From NCBI GenBank assembly GCA_049568075.1, contig CP144911.1: 64,000 nucleotides of DNA; one strand, written 5' to 3'. A program made the translations under genes and the position numbers. Origin of the DNA: Gottfriedia sp049568075 (GTDB lineage: Bacteria > Bacillota > Bacilli > Bacillales > Bacillaceae_G). Shown piece by piece: positions 1-9,968 of this stretch. The notes below the pieces were generated by a model. That model was not told the DNA's origin and did not search any database. It was given only the letters and a program-made list of their open reading frames with translations. The stretch's first letter is position 1, and the number at the start of each line of letters is the position of its first letter.

Positions 1-32
1 ATTCGTATTCTTAGTTGAATTGTTAGTTTCAA

Positions 33-66
33 AAGGCTTCGGTAACTATCGGAGTCTTTTTATTTT
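33..66 (+). terminator. Rho-independent terminator of a gene left of the window
   Basis: A GGCTTCGG / (T)CGGAGTC stem (35-42 and 49-56) is followed by a T-rich run. The same GGCTCCGG / CCGGAGTC stem closes both protease genes downstream (4632-4660 and 9025-9053), so the gene ending just left of the window may be a third member of the tandem family. That last point is inference. Confidence 0.75.
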
Positions 67-433
67 TTTACAAAATCAAAATTGCATTAACATTAATATA
101 ATTAATATTTCATTATAACAGCAAAATTAAAATGTATAAAAGATATACTTTTTTGCATTAAACGACAGTTCTATAATCCGTTAATGACGAAAACTGCTTG
201 TGAATTACAAATTGTAAGTTCTTTAACCACATGAAATGTAAGTATTTAAAAGGAAATATTTTCAAATTACAAACTACAAACTACATAAGGGGATATTAAC
301 CGTTTGTCGTTTTTTGTTGGAATTTATCAAAAGAAAAAATAAAATTGATTGTTTTTGTCAAAATGTCGAAACTGCAAACTGTCCGTATAATCTAAATAGA
401 AAGAAAATAAAGATAAATGGGGGAGACAACAGG
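67..433 (+). promoter_or_regulatory. Upstream region and promoter of first protease gene
   Basis: There is no gene in this stretch. A TATAAT -10 box lies at 386-391 with a weak TGTCGA -35 at 364-369 (16-bp spacer). The block around the -10 (374-399) is nearly repeated before the second protease (4763-4788), including the flanking CAAACT and AAATAG, so both genes probably share promoter control. AT-rich sequence with repeated ACAAACT words lies at about 265-290. An ORF start at 314 is possible but the ribosome binding site and signal peptide favour 434. Confidence 0.55.
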
Positions 434-3400
434 ATGAAGCGTATAATCAAGGGTACAGCAATTTTGACATTAAGTACTGGCGTTTTATTAAATGCATTTC
501 CAGTAACACAACATCAGCCAATTGTAAAGGCTGCGGCACAATCTTCAATCGAAGAAGTACTATCAAAGCTTACAACAGAACAACGTGAAGCTTTAAAAAA
601 ATTAGAGGTTACTAGTCAAGAAGGGTTACAGTTACCAAATTCAGTTGATTTAAACAGTACTAAAAATTTATCAGTCATCGTTGAATTGAATGAAAATCCA
701 GCAAAAGTAGCTGTACTTGAAGAGGCTGCGAAAGGCAATAGTTTATCTCTTGATGATGCAAAACAAAAAGCGAATGAAGCGCAAGATACATTTAAAAATG
801 ACTTGCAAACGATCTTTAAAGATGATTTAAAACAAAATAAAAATCTTTATAAAATTAAACGAACTTATAAAAATACATTAAATGGTGTGGCGATTGACTT
901 ACCTGCGAATAAAGTTAAGTCATTATTAAATTCAAAAACTGTTAAAGCAGTATGGCCAAACAATGTGATTCAAGTAGAACCAGAAAAAGTAGCTCAAAGT
1001 GCAGTGGATTCAACACAGAAAATGGAAACAGAAGTATTCCCTGGTGTTAGTAAAGTACACGCAGAAGGCTTCACTGGAAAAGGAGTTAAAGTTGGAGTTA
1101 TAGACACAGGGATTGATTATAATCACCCAGATTTAACAGATGCATATAAAGGATACCGTGCACAAGATGGTGTTAATCCTAAGACAATTGATCCAAACTC
1201 TGTAAAAGGTTGGGATTTTGTAGATAATGATGCAGATCCAATGGAAACAACTTATGCTGATTGGAAAAAATCAGGGTTAGCAGAAAAGGATCCTTTAACA
1301 GGTGCAACTTTCTACACAGAACACGGGACACATGTATCCGGAATTATTGCCGGTCGTGGTAAAAATAATACTGATTACGCCGTAACAGGTGTCGCGCCAG
1401 ATGCTGATTTATACGTTTATCGTGTATTAGGAAGATTTGGATCTGGTACAACTGAAGCTGTTTTAGGCGGTGTTGACAAGGCTATATCTGATGGGATGGA
1501 CGTTATCAATTTATCACTTGGATCGAACATTAATGATCCAGAAAATATTGAGAGTCTTGCGTTAAATAATGCAGTCCTTTCGGGTGTAACGGCTGTTGTA
1601 TCAGCTGGTAACTCAGGTAGTGGTATGGATACTTTAGGATCACCTGGAGCGTCAGCATTGGCGATTACAGTTGGTGCAAATGATACGAAGACTGTGATTG
1701 AAACATCAAAAGGTACTCTACATGGAACAGAAGATGTAGCTGCTGATTTAAAATTATTTGGTAAAGGTTTTGCAGATGATGTAACAAGCTTAAAAGGTAA
1801 AAATTTACCAATCGTTTTAGTACCAAGTGTAGGTGCAGATTCTGATTATAAAAATATTGATGTGAATGGAAAGATTGCATTAGTAAATAGAGGATCAGTG
1901 GCACTGAATGATAAAATTACAATTGCTCAAAAACATGGCGCGGCTGCAGTTATCATGATTGATAATGTACCTGGTGAAGGGTTTGTTCCATCGTACCTAG
2001 GTAAAGGTTATGGATTTATTCCTGCATTTTCTATGTCATATGAACAAGGGGCAGCATTAGTAGCAAAACTTGGTACAAGTAATCCAACATTCTCATTTGA
2101 TGAAATAGGACAAGTAACGGATCAAGGTAGTAAGTTAGCGGCATTTAGTTCGCGTGGACCATCTCGTATTAATTATGATATTAAACCTGAAGTAACAGCA
2201 CCAGGTGTTGCCGTATTCTCAACTGTACCTTCTTATATGCATGGTGCGAATCAAATTGGAAAATATGACTACGCTTATGAGAATTTATCAGGTACATCAA
2301 TGGCATCACCGAACGTAGCGGGAGTTGCAGCATTATTAAAACAAGCAAATCCTAACTTAACACCTGCCGAAATTAAAGAAACATTAATGAATACTGCCGA
2401 TCCACTAAATGGAGACTATAGCGTATTTGAATCTGGTGCAGGACAAGTTGATCCTTATGAAGCAATCCATTCAAAAACAAGAATTGAAGTAGTGGATGAA
2501 ACAAAGGGAACATACGATAAAAAAGGCAATTTAACAACGGCAAAAGATTTAACAGGTGCACTTTCATTTGGTTCACATGCTCCAGAAGGAAAAAATATTA
2601 GCGATCAACGCACGCTGAACATCTATAACAATAGCAATCTAGCAAAAACATATGATGTGACTGTTTCCTTCCAAGCAGACCGTCGTGGTTCATTAGATGC
2701 TGACGACAATGGCGTAATGGTAGTGACAGATAAGTCAATTAAAGTTGGCGCAAATTCGAAAAAGAAATCAACTGTCGCAATTACAGTACCAAAATCAGCA
2801 AAATTAGGTATTTACGAAGGATTTGTGACCTATACAAATCATGCTAATCCAGACGAAACATTCCAAGTGCCATTTGGGATTAAAACGGTGGAAGATGGAA
2901 TAAACCAAGTAACGATGAGTCCACAAGCATTTACGCAAGTATTTGATGCAGCTTATCCGGGTCAACTAGTTTATACAAACGCGCAATTTAGTCTGAAATC
3001 AAACTTAAGTACTATTGATGTTATCCTAGAAGATGGGAAAACAGGAGAAGAATTGGGCTATGTAGGTACTTTAAATGGCCTGTTAATGAAGGAAAATGTT
3101 GCTTTATCAGCGAGAGTATTTAATGGATATTATTATAAGCCGACAGGTGATTCTGAGCACCCATTTGCGTATGATTCTGATTTAGCAAAACCAGGTTATT
3201 ATAAGATCAAGTTAGTTGGTAAAAATGACGCTGGAAAAACATTTACTCAAGAAGCACCGTTCTACTTTGATAATTCGGCACCAAAAATGACAATTAACAG
3301 TCCGGATCTTGTTGAGTACAAAAATGGTCAAACAAGTGTGACAATAACTGGTTCAGTTTACGATAAAGAAACGGAAGAAATGCAAAAACTTGGCATGAAC

Positions 3401-4597
3401 TTTAATCAAGGTAGTACAAAAGTATATTATCAAGATTATTTAGGTGGAAGAGCAGTAGCTGTACCTGTAAATCCAGATGGTACATTTACAGCAACAATTC
3501 CAACAGTTTCAACAAGACCGATGGAACTTGTTGTCTATGCAATGGATGCGGCATCAAACAAAACATTTAAAGAAGGTAGAGAGATTTTTGTTACGCGCGA
3601 TGACGTAACGTATGGCTATATGAACCCTGAAAAACGTACGGCAAAAATGGGCGAAACAGCGAATGCTACTTTAAAGTTAAATAATGCAAATGGGGTAAAA
3701 CAAGTAGTCTATAAATTCCAATATAATAAATCTGTTGCAACTATGAATGTAAAAGCAAATCCAAGTGTAGCTGATAAAGTGGATATAAAAGTAGAAGATG
3801 CAATATTGGGTGGAACTACTTATGGGGGCACAGTAACTGTCACAACAAAAGATGGAGTTGCTCCATTATCAGGAGATTTAAATCTTGCAGATATCGAATT
3901 TAAAATGAGTAATAATTATTCTGCGTCTGCTGCTCTTTTCCCTACAAATTTATATAGTGTTACAGTAATGAATAGTAGCGGGACTACAACAACTGTTCCA
4001 TCTGGAAATCCATCTATTACTTATATGGAACCAACTACTTCTTTACTTGATGGAGCTCTGTTGGCAGAATCATTCTTAGCTCCAGATGGAGGTTTACTTG
4101 GTATTTTTGATTATTCTAAACTGGGTGCAAAAGTTAAAGCGACAGCTGGTAACGGTAAAGTGTACGAAGGGGTTATTTCTTCCACAGGTAGTTATAAAGT
4201 ACCGAATTTACCATTAAATGATGATAAGTATGAACTTGAAGTAAATATTCCTGGATATTTTACAGAACACAAAGATTTTACAATCGGATTCCATGGTGAA
4301 AATGGAAAAGTGACGAATCAACATTTAAACTTGAAATTAAATACTGCGATTGCTGGAGATGTAAATAAAGATGATGTCATCGACGTTATGGATGCACTTT
4401 ACTTACAAACTTACTGGGGAACAAATAAACGTAATGCAGATATTAACTTTGATGGTGTAGTTGATGCAAAAGATATGGCATTTGTAGAGGAAAACTACTT
4501 AATGCAAAACCCTACAATTAACTATGCACCGACACCTAAAGAGAAATATAAATCACAAACGTTAGAAAGTGTTAAGAGTGCATTAGGCGTTAATTAA
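434..4597 (+). CDS. Secreted S8 (subtilisin-like) serine peptidase with dockerin, copy 1
   Basis: This encodes a large exported subtilisin-family protease of 1387 aa that should degrade extracellular protein. The ATG at 434 follows a GGGAGA site by 8 nt and begins a signal peptide (residues 1 to about 33, KR then a hydrophobic run). Visible in order are an I9-type propeptide (about 75-185); the S8 domain with D224 in VIDTGIDYNHPDL, H297 in EHGTHVSGIIAG and S622 in SGTSMASPNVAG; a PA insert (about 455-550); an Fn3-like domain (about 700-815); a cohesin-like domain (about 1065-1200); a carboxypeptidase-regulatory-like beta domain (about 1230-1293); and a type I dockerin (about 1308-1363) with two calcium-loop repeats, DVNKDDVIDVMD and DINFDGVVDAKD. 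No LPXTG anchor is seen. Its tandem paralogue follows after 225 bp. The cohesin-like call is from pattern only and is less sure than the peptidase call. Confidence 0.93.
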   Translation: MKRIIKGTAILTLSTGVLLNAFPVTQHQPIVKAAAQSSIEEVLSKLTTEQREALKKLEVTSQEGLQLPNSVDLNSTKNLSVIVELNENPAKVAVLEEAAKGNSLSLDDAKQKANEAQDTFKNDLQTIFKDDLKQNKNLYKIKRTYKNTLNGVAIDLPANKVKSLLNSKTVKAVWPNNVIQVEPEKVAQSAVDSTQKMETEVFPGVSKVHAEGFTGKGVKVGVIDTGIDYNHPDLTDAYKGYRAQDGVNPKTIDPNSVKGWDFVDNDADPMETTYADWKKSGLAEKDPLTGATFYTEHGTHVSGIIAGRGKNNTDYAVTGVAPDADLYVYRVLGRFGSGTTEAVLGGVDKAISDGMDVINLSLGSNINDPENIESLALNNAVLSGVTAVVSAGNSGSGMDTLGSPGASALAITVGANDTKTVIETSKGTLHGTEDVAADLKLFGKGFADDVTSLKGKNLPIVLVPSVGADSDYKNIDVNGKIALVNRGSVALNDKITIAQKHGAAAVIMIDNVPGEGFVPSYLGKGYGFIPAFSMSYEQGAALVAKLGTSNPTFSFDEIGQVTDQGSKLAAFSSRGPSRINYDIKPEVTAPGVAVFSTVPSYMHGANQIGKYDYAYENLSGTSMASPNVAGVAALLKQANPNLTPAEIKETLMNTADPLNGDYSVFESGAGQVDPYEAIHSKTRIEVVDETKGTYDKKGNLTTAKDLTGALSFGSHAPEGKNISDQRTLNIYNNSNLAKTYDVTVSFQADRRGSLDADDNGVMVVTDKSIKVGANSKKKSTVAITVPKSAKLGIYEGFVTYTNHANPDETFQVPFGIKTVEDGINQVTMSPQAFTQVFDAAYPGQLVYTNAQFSLKSNLSTIDVILEDGKTGEELGYVGTLNGLLMKENVALSARVFNGYYYKPTGDSEHPFAYDSDLAKPGYYKIKLVGKNDAGKTFTQEAPFYFDNSAPKMTINSPDLVEYKNGQTSVTITGSVYDKETEEMQKLGMNFNQGSTKVYYQDYLGGRAVAVPVNPDGTFTATIPTVSTRPMELVVYAMDAASNKTFKEGREIFVTRDDVTYGYMNPEKRTAKMGETANATLKLNNANGVKQVVYKFQYNKSVATMNVKANPSVADKVDIKVEDAILGGTTYGGTVTVTTKDGVAPLSGDLNLADIEFKMSNNYSASAALFPTNLYSVTVMNSSGTTTTVPSGNPSITYMEPTTSLLDGALLAESFLAPDGGLLGIFDYSKLGAKVKATAGNGKVYEGVISSTGSYKVPNLPLNDDKYELEVNIPGYFTEHKDFTIGFHGENGKVTNQHLNLKLNTAIAGDVNKDDVIDVMDALYLQTYWGTNKRNADINFDGVVDAKDMAFVEENYLMQNPTINYAPTPKEKYKSQTLESVKSALGVN

Positions 4598-4631
4598 AAG
4601 AAAGAATTTAAATTAAGTTTTAGGCTTAAAG

Positions 4632-4660
4632 GGCTCCGGGATAAACCGGAGTCTTTTCAA
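4632..4660 (+). terminator. Rho-independent terminator of protease copy 1
   Basis: GGCTCCGG (4632-4639) pairs with CCGGAGTC (4646-4653) around a short loop and is followed by TTTT. Confidence 0.85.
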
Positions 4661-4762
4661 TTTTATTGGAAGCAAAGTTTAAGTTCAGTATTAATAGATT
4701 AACCAAAATTATTTGTCGAATTATTTTAGTAAATTGATAAAAAATGTCAAAATCTAAAAAGC

Positions 4763-4788
4763 GTAAACTTTCCCTATAATCAAAATAG
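4763..4788 (+). promoter_or_regulatory. Promoter block of protease copy 2
   Basis: TATAAT at 4775-4780 lies inside a 26-bp block that is almost the same as 374-399 upstream of copy 1, differing at only a few positions. No good -35 hexamer is seen at the usual distance, so an activator or a conserved protein site upstream of -10 is possible. Confidence 0.5.
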
Positions 4789-4822
4789 TAAGATTATTCT
4801 ATTGATAGGGGGATAAAAGAAG

Positions 4823-7800
4823 TTGAATCGTTTAATCAAAGGTACAGCAATTTTGACACTAAGTACTGGTGTGTTACTGAACGCTTTTCCAGTAACACAT
4901 CATCAGCCAATAGTAAAAGCTGCGACACAATCATCAATTGAAGAAGTGCTAGCAAAGCTTACACCTGAGCAACGTCAAGCATTAAAGAAATTAGAGGTTA
5001 CTAGTCAAGAAGGATTACAATTACCTTCTTCAGTAGATTTACAGAGTTCGAAAAATCTATCTGTAATTGTTGAGTTTAAAGAACAGCCAGCGAAAGTAGC
5101 TGTTTTAGAAGAAGCCGCGGATGGTAATAGTTTATCTCTTGATGATGCAAAGCAAAAGGCAGACGATGCGCAAGAAACATTTAAAACTGATTTACAAACA
5201 ATTTTTAAAGATGATTTAAAAGAAAATAAGAATCTTTATAAAATACAACGTACGTACAAAAATACATTAAATGGTGTAGCGATCGACTTACCAGCAAATA
5301 AAGTTAAGTCATTACTAGAATCTAAGGCTGTTAAAGCTGTTTGGCCAAATAATGTGATTCAAATTGAGCCAGAAAAAGCAACTGAAAATGCACAAGGTTC
5401 GACAACGAAAACAGAAACGGAAGTATTCCCTGGCGTAAGTAAATTACATGCAGAAGGATTTACTGGAAAAGGTGTTAAAGTAGGGGTCATTGATACAGGG
5501 ATTGATTATAATCACCCGGATTTAACGGATGCGTATAAAGGCTATCGTGCGCAATCTGGTGTTGATCCAAAGACAATCAGTCCAAGTTCTGTAAAAGGTT
5601 GGGATTTTGTCGACAATGATGCAGATCCAATGGAAACAACGTATGATGATTGGAAGAAATCAGGATTAGCAGAAAAGGATTCACTTACAGGCGAAACTTA
5701 CTACACGGAGCATGGAACTCATGTATCAGGCATCATCGCAGGCCGTGGTAAAAATAATACTGATTACGCTGTAACGGGTGTTGCACCAGATGCGGATTTA
5801 TACGTTTATCGTGTATTAGGAAGATTTGGTTCAGGTACAACAGAAAATGTATTAGGTGGTATTGATAAGGCGATATCTGACGGAATGGATGTTATTAATC
5901 TATCACTTGGTGCTAGCGTAAATGATCCAGAAAATGTTGAAAGTCTTGCATTAAACAACGCGGTCCTTTCTGGTGTAACGGCAGTTGTAGCGGCCGGTAA
6001 TGCTGGTAATGGTATGTATACAGTAGGTGCACCAGGAGCTGCGGCATTACCGATTACAGTTGGTGCGAATGATACAAAAACAATCATTGCTACATCGAAA
6101 GGTACATTACATGGAACGACTGACGTAAGTGCAGATTTAAAATTATTAGGAAAAGGCTTAAACGACAATGTCGATAATTTAAAAGGAAAAAATTTACCGA
6201 TCGTTTTAGTACCGAATTACGGTGCTGATACTGATTATAAAAATATCGATGTGACTGGTAAAATCGTACTTGTGAAACGCGGCTTAAATGCGTTGATTGA
6301 TAAAATCACGATTGCCCAAAAACATGGTGCAGCAGCCGTTCTTATGGCAGACAATATAGCGGGTGAAGGGTTTATTCCAGCTTACTTAGGTGCAGGCTAT
6401 GGAATGATTCCTACTTTCTCAATGTCATATGAGCAAGGCAATGACCTGATTGCTAAACTTGGTACAGGTACGCCAACTTTCTCATTTGATGAATTGGGAC
6501 AAATAACGAATCCAGGAAATACATTAGCTTCATTCAGTTCACGTGGACCAGCTCGTATCACATATGATATTAAACCTGAAGTGACGGCTCCGGGTGTAGC
6601 AGTATTTTCAACTGTACCTTCTTACATGCACGGTGCAAATCAAATTGGTAAATATCAGTATGCTTATGACAATTTATCTGGAACATCGATGGCAACCCCA
6701 AATGTTGCAGGTGTCGCGGCCTTATTAAAACAAGCTAATCCAAACATAACACCAGCTGAAATTAAAGAAACGTTAATGAATACAGCCGATCCATTAAATG
6801 GGGATTATAGTGTATTTGAATCGGGTGCTGGACAAGTCGATCCTTATGAAGCAATTCATTCACAAACGAGAATTGAAGTAGTAGATGAAACGAAAGGTGC
6901 AGTAGACAAAAAAGGCAACCTTAAAACAGTTAAAAACTTAACAGGTGCACTTGCATTTGGTGTATTTGCACCAGCTGGACAAAATATTAGTGATCAGCGT
7001 TCAGTTAATATCTATAACAATAGTAATCAAGCAAAAACATATGATGTAAAGGTATCTTACCAAACTGGACGTCGTGGCTCATTAAATGCTGACGATAATG
7101 GTGTAATGGTAGTAACAGACAAGTCTATTAAAGTTAGCGCAAATGCGAAAAAGAAATCAACTGTCGCAATCACCGTACCAAAATCAGCAAAATTAGGCAT
7201 TTACGAAGGATTTGTAACGTACACAAATCATGATAATTCGGCTGAAACATACCAAGTACCTTTCGCGATTAAAACAGTAGAGGAAGGAATCAATCCAATT
7301 TCGTTTACGCCACAAGCAATTACGCAAGTATTTGATTATGCGATTCCAGGCCAATTAGTGTATACAAGTGCGATTATGAGTCTTAAATCACACATGCGTA
7401 CATTTGATGCGATACTTGAAGATGGCAATACGGGTAAAGAAATAGGCTTTCTCGGAACGATGAGTGGGATAGGAATGGATGAAAATATAAAATATACAGT
7501 AAATCATATTTTTAATGGTCAATATTACAAGGCTACGGGTAATGATGATCAACCATTCGAGTACAATTCGGATATGGCGAAACCAGGATACTATAAGATC
7601 AAAATAATAGGTACAAATGATGCAGGAAAAACATTCTCACAAGAAGCACCAATTTATTTTGATAATACAGCCCCTAAATTAACAGTAAACGCACCAGATA
7701 TCGTTGAATATAAGAATGGTCAATCTAGCGTCACATTCACTGGTTCGGTTTATGATAAAGAAACAGAAGAAATGCAAAAACTTGGTATGAACTTTAACCA

Positions 7801-9007
7801 AGGAAGTACAAAAGTTTATTATAGAGATTATTTAGGTGGACGAGATGTAGCAGTACCAGTAAATCCTGATGGTACGTTCTCAGTAACTGTTCCAACAGTT
7901 GCAACAAGAGCAATGGAACTTAATTTCTATGGGGTTGATGCGGCAACAAATAAAACATTTGTCGGTGCTAGAAATGTCTTTGTCACACGTGATGACGTAA
8001 CTTATGGGTATTTAAATCCTCAAGATCGTTCAGCAAAAATGGGTCAAACAACCCATGCGACTTTTATGTTAAACAAAGCAAAAGATGTTAAACAAGTTGT
8101 CTATAAATTTTATCATTATTCAAATGTTGCAAAAATGAATATTACGCTAGATCAAAGTGTAGCAGATAAGGTAGATATGACTGTGATTGATAATCCGGTT
8201 TCTCCAGGTTCGGCTAATTACTTGGCTACGGTTACAATCAAAACAAAAGATGGGGTTGCTCCACTTTCTGGTGATTTAAAACTTGCGGAAGCAGAGTTTA
8301 AGATGAGTAATGACTACACTGCATATCCTGTCATGTACGAAGGTGTACAAGGATTATTCAGCACTACTGTAACAGATAATAATAATTCAACAGTTGCTGT
8401 ACAGAGTAGTAATCCAGTCATAGCATTCATGGACCCAACTTATTCTTTACTTCGTGGTCCAAAAGCTGCAGAAGCGTTCTTGGCTCCAAATGGTCAACCA
8501 ATAGGGTCAACTTCTCTTGATTATTCTAAATTGGGCATAAAAATAACGGCAACAGGTTCAGATGGTACTGTGTATGAAGCACCAAACAGTAAAGATTCTA
8601 CGTTCAATGTACCGAATTTACCATTTACGGATGAAGAGTTTGAGCTTAAAGTTGATATTCCTGGACATTTTACAGTACACAAAGACTTTACAATCGGATT
8701 CCATGAAGATGGGAAAGTTACACATCAAAACCTTTATCTATATGGACTACAACCAACATACGCAGGGGACGTAAATAAAGATGATGTCATCGACGTAATG
8801 GACGCAGTTTACTTACAAACTTACTGGGGAACGAATAAACGTGATGCAGATATTAACTTTGACGGTGTAGTTGATGCAAAAGATATGGCATTTGTAGAGA
8901 AAAACTACTTAATGCAAAATCCAACAATTAACTATGCTCCATCACCAGTAAAGAAATATAAAGGACAAACTTTAGAAAGTGTTGAGAGTGCGTTAGGAAT
9001 AAAGTAA
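4823..9007 (+). CDS. Secreted S8 (subtilisin-like) serine peptidase with dockerin, copy 2
   Basis: Tandem paralogue of the preceding gene, 1394 aa, colinear over the whole length with the catalytic residues at identical positions (D224, H297, S622). It starts with TTG at 4823 after an AGGGGGAT site; the signal peptide (NRLIKGTAILTLS...) is nearly the same as in copy 1. The same I9, S8, PA, Fn3-like, cohesin-like and dockerin layout is present, with dockerin loops DVNKDDVIDVMD and DINFDGVVDAKD near the C-terminus. The most divergent parts are the cohesin-like region and the beta domain just before the dockerin, while the protease core and dockerin are best kept. The gene has its own promoter block and terminator, so the copies are probably separate transcription units. 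Confidence 0.93.
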   Translation: MNRLIKGTAILTLSTGVLLNAFPVTHHQPIVKAATQSSIEEVLAKLTPEQRQALKKLEVTSQEGLQLPSSVDLQSSKNLSVIVEFKEQPAKVAVLEEAADGNSLSLDDAKQKADDAQETFKTDLQTIFKDDLKENKNLYKIQRTYKNTLNGVAIDLPANKVKSLLESKAVKAVWPNNVIQIEPEKATENAQGSTTKTETEVFPGVSKLHAEGFTGKGVKVGVIDTGIDYNHPDLTDAYKGYRAQSGVDPKTISPSSVKGWDFVDNDADPMETTYDDWKKSGLAEKDSLTGETYYTEHGTHVSGIIAGRGKNNTDYAVTGVAPDADLYVYRVLGRFGSGTTENVLGGIDKAISDGMDVINLSLGASVNDPENVESLALNNAVLSGVTAVVAAGNAGNGMYTVGAPGAAALPITVGANDTKTIIATSKGTLHGTTDVSADLKLLGKGLNDNVDNLKGKNLPIVLVPNYGADTDYKNIDVTGKIVLVKRGLNALIDKITIAQKHGAAAVLMADNIAGEGFIPAYLGAGYGMIPTFSMSYEQGNDLIAKLGTGTPTFSFDELGQITNPGNTLASFSSRGPARITYDIKPEVTAPGVAVFSTVPSYMHGANQIGKYQYAYDNLSGTSMATPNVAGVAALLKQANPNITPAEIKETLMNTADPLNGDYSVFESGAGQVDPYEAIHSQTRIEVVDETKGAVDKKGNLKTVKNLTGALAFGVFAPAGQNISDQRSVNIYNNSNQAKTYDVKVSYQTGRRGSLNADDNGVMVVTDKSIKVSANAKKKSTVAITVPKSAKLGIYEGFVTYTNHDNSAETYQVPFAIKTVEEGINPISFTPQAITQVFDYAIPGQLVYTSAIMSLKSHMRTFDAILEDGNTGKEIGFLGTMSGIGMDENIKYTVNHIFNGQYYKATGNDDQPFEYNSDMAKPGYYKIKIIGTNDAGKTFSQEAPIYFDNTAPKLTVNAPDIVEYKNGQSSVTFTGSVYDKETEEMQKLGMNFNQGSTKVYYRDYLGGRDVAVPVNPDGTFSVTVPTVATRAMELNFYGVDAATNKTFVGARNVFVTRDDVTYGYLNPQDRSAKMGQTTHATFMLNKAKDVKQVVYKFYHYSNVAKMNITLDQSVADKVDMTVIDNPVSPGSANYLATVTIKTKDGVAPLSGDLKLAEAEFKMSNDYTAYPVMYEGVQGLFSTTVTDNNNSTVAVQSSNPVIAFMDPTYSLLRGPKAAEAFLAPNGQPIGSTSLDYSKLGIKITATGSDGTVYEAPNSKDSTFNVPNLPFTDEEFELKVDIPGHFTVHKDFTIGFHEDGKVTHQNLYLYGLQPTYAGDVNKDDVIDVMDAVYLQTYWGTNKRDADINFDGVVDAKDMAFVEKNYLMQNPTINYAPSPVKKYKGQTLESVESALGIK

Positions 9008-9024
9008 TAGAAGAAAGACTATTT

Positions 9025-9053
9025 GGCTCCGGTAAAATACCGGAGTCTTTTAT
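9025..9053 (+). terminator. Rho-independent terminator of protease copy 2
   Basis: GGCTCCGG (9025-9032) pairs with CCGGAGTC (9040-9047) before a TTT-rich run; same design as at 4632 and 35. Confidence 0.85.
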
Positions 9054-9178
9054 ATTTTATAATTTTAATTGAACAAATAAATTGGAAATGATGATTGTTG
9101 ACGAAATTAGAATCATGTCAATTTAACATATAATAAAGATAAGAAATTTAATTGGATACTATTTTAAGGGAGATTAAT

Positions 9179-9355
9179 ATGATTGCTGTTTTACCTGGTT
9201 TATTTTAAATTTTTGTTACTGCAATTACTGTTTACTTTATTATCAGATTTACGAATACTAAGTATGAAAAGATGATCACAATGTTGGGGACATCTGTTTT
9301 AGCTATTATGACAATTGTCTTTATTGCTGAGACTGTCTTTTATTGTAAAATCTAA
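9179..9355 (+). pseudogene. Small membrane protein gene with an in-frame stop at codon 10
   Basis: An ATG at 9179 follows an AAGGGAGA site at the normal distance and a TATAAT upstream. It reads MIAVLPGLF then TAA (9206-9208). Ignoring that stop, the frame stays open to a double stop at 9353 and would give a protein of about 57 residues with two hydrophobic stretches (IFVTAITVYFIIRF and MLGTSVLAIMTIVFIAETVF). This pattern of good start signals, intact frame and one nonsense codon suggests recent loss of a small membrane protein, or a sequencing error. I do not recognise the family. Confidence 0.55.
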
Positions 9356-9509
9356 TAAAACTAACGAATAAGTCAATATCATTAAGAAGTATATATATAA
9401 AAGTGGTAAATCGAAGTCGATCTATAAAGGGATTATCCGTTTATATGTTGAATAACTCTATACTGATTACGGATAAACTTAATTTTATTGAATAATAGGA
9501 GGGAAGGAT

Positions 9510-9968
9510 ATGGACCAAAACAATGCAACTCATGTAGGTGAAAACGAGATTGTCATCACTCGCATTTTTGATGCTCCACGTGAACTTGTGTTTGAAGCTT
9601 GGACGAATGAGGAGCACTTATCAAAGTGGTGGGGACCTAATGGATTTACGTCGACTTTTCAAAAGTTTGAGATGAAACCCGGGGGTACTTGGGAGTTTAT
9701 CATGCATGGCTCTGATGGAGTTGATTTTCCTAACACTAACATTATTGTCGAAGTCGTTCAACTGGAGAGAATCGTCTTCAAACATGATGTATTTCCACAT
9801 TTTCTAGCGACTGCAATCTTTGAGGAGCTGGATGGTAGGACTAAACTTACATATAGTTCACGATTTGAAGAAGAAGCTACTGTATTTGATAAGGTAAAAA
9901 CATATGCTGTTCCGGGGGCTGAACAGACAATGGAACGACTTGGGGAACATCTGGTAAGTATGTCTTAA
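9510..9968 (+). CDS. SRPBCC (AHSA1/START-like) domain protein
   Basis: A 152-aa cytoplasmic protein of the AHSA1 branch of the SRPBCC superfamily, a helix-grip fold that binds hydrophobic ligands or, in Hsp90 activators, partner proteins. Diagnostic stretches are ITRIFDAPRELVFEAWTNEEHLSKWWGP near the N-terminus, the KPGGTWEFIMHG strand pair and a C-terminal helix (PGAEQTMERLGEHL). The ATG is preceded by AGGAGGGAAGG. It stands alone with its own terminator at 10048. Members in Bacillus are common but mostly of unknown ligand, so no specific role is given. Confidence 0.85.
   Translation: MDQNNATHVGENEIVITRIFDAPRELVFEAWTNEEHLSKWWGPNGFTSTFQKFEMKPGGTWEFIMHGSDGVDFPNTNIIVEVVQLERIVFKHDVFPHFLATAIFEELDGRTKLTYSSRFEEEATVFDKVKTYAVPGAEQTMERLGEHLVSMS

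Noticed and set aside
314..433. A longer N-terminus for protease copy 1 starting at 314
   Set aside because: It would cover the promoter and put 40 polar residues before the signal peptide; the start at 434 has a ribosome binding site and matches copy 2.
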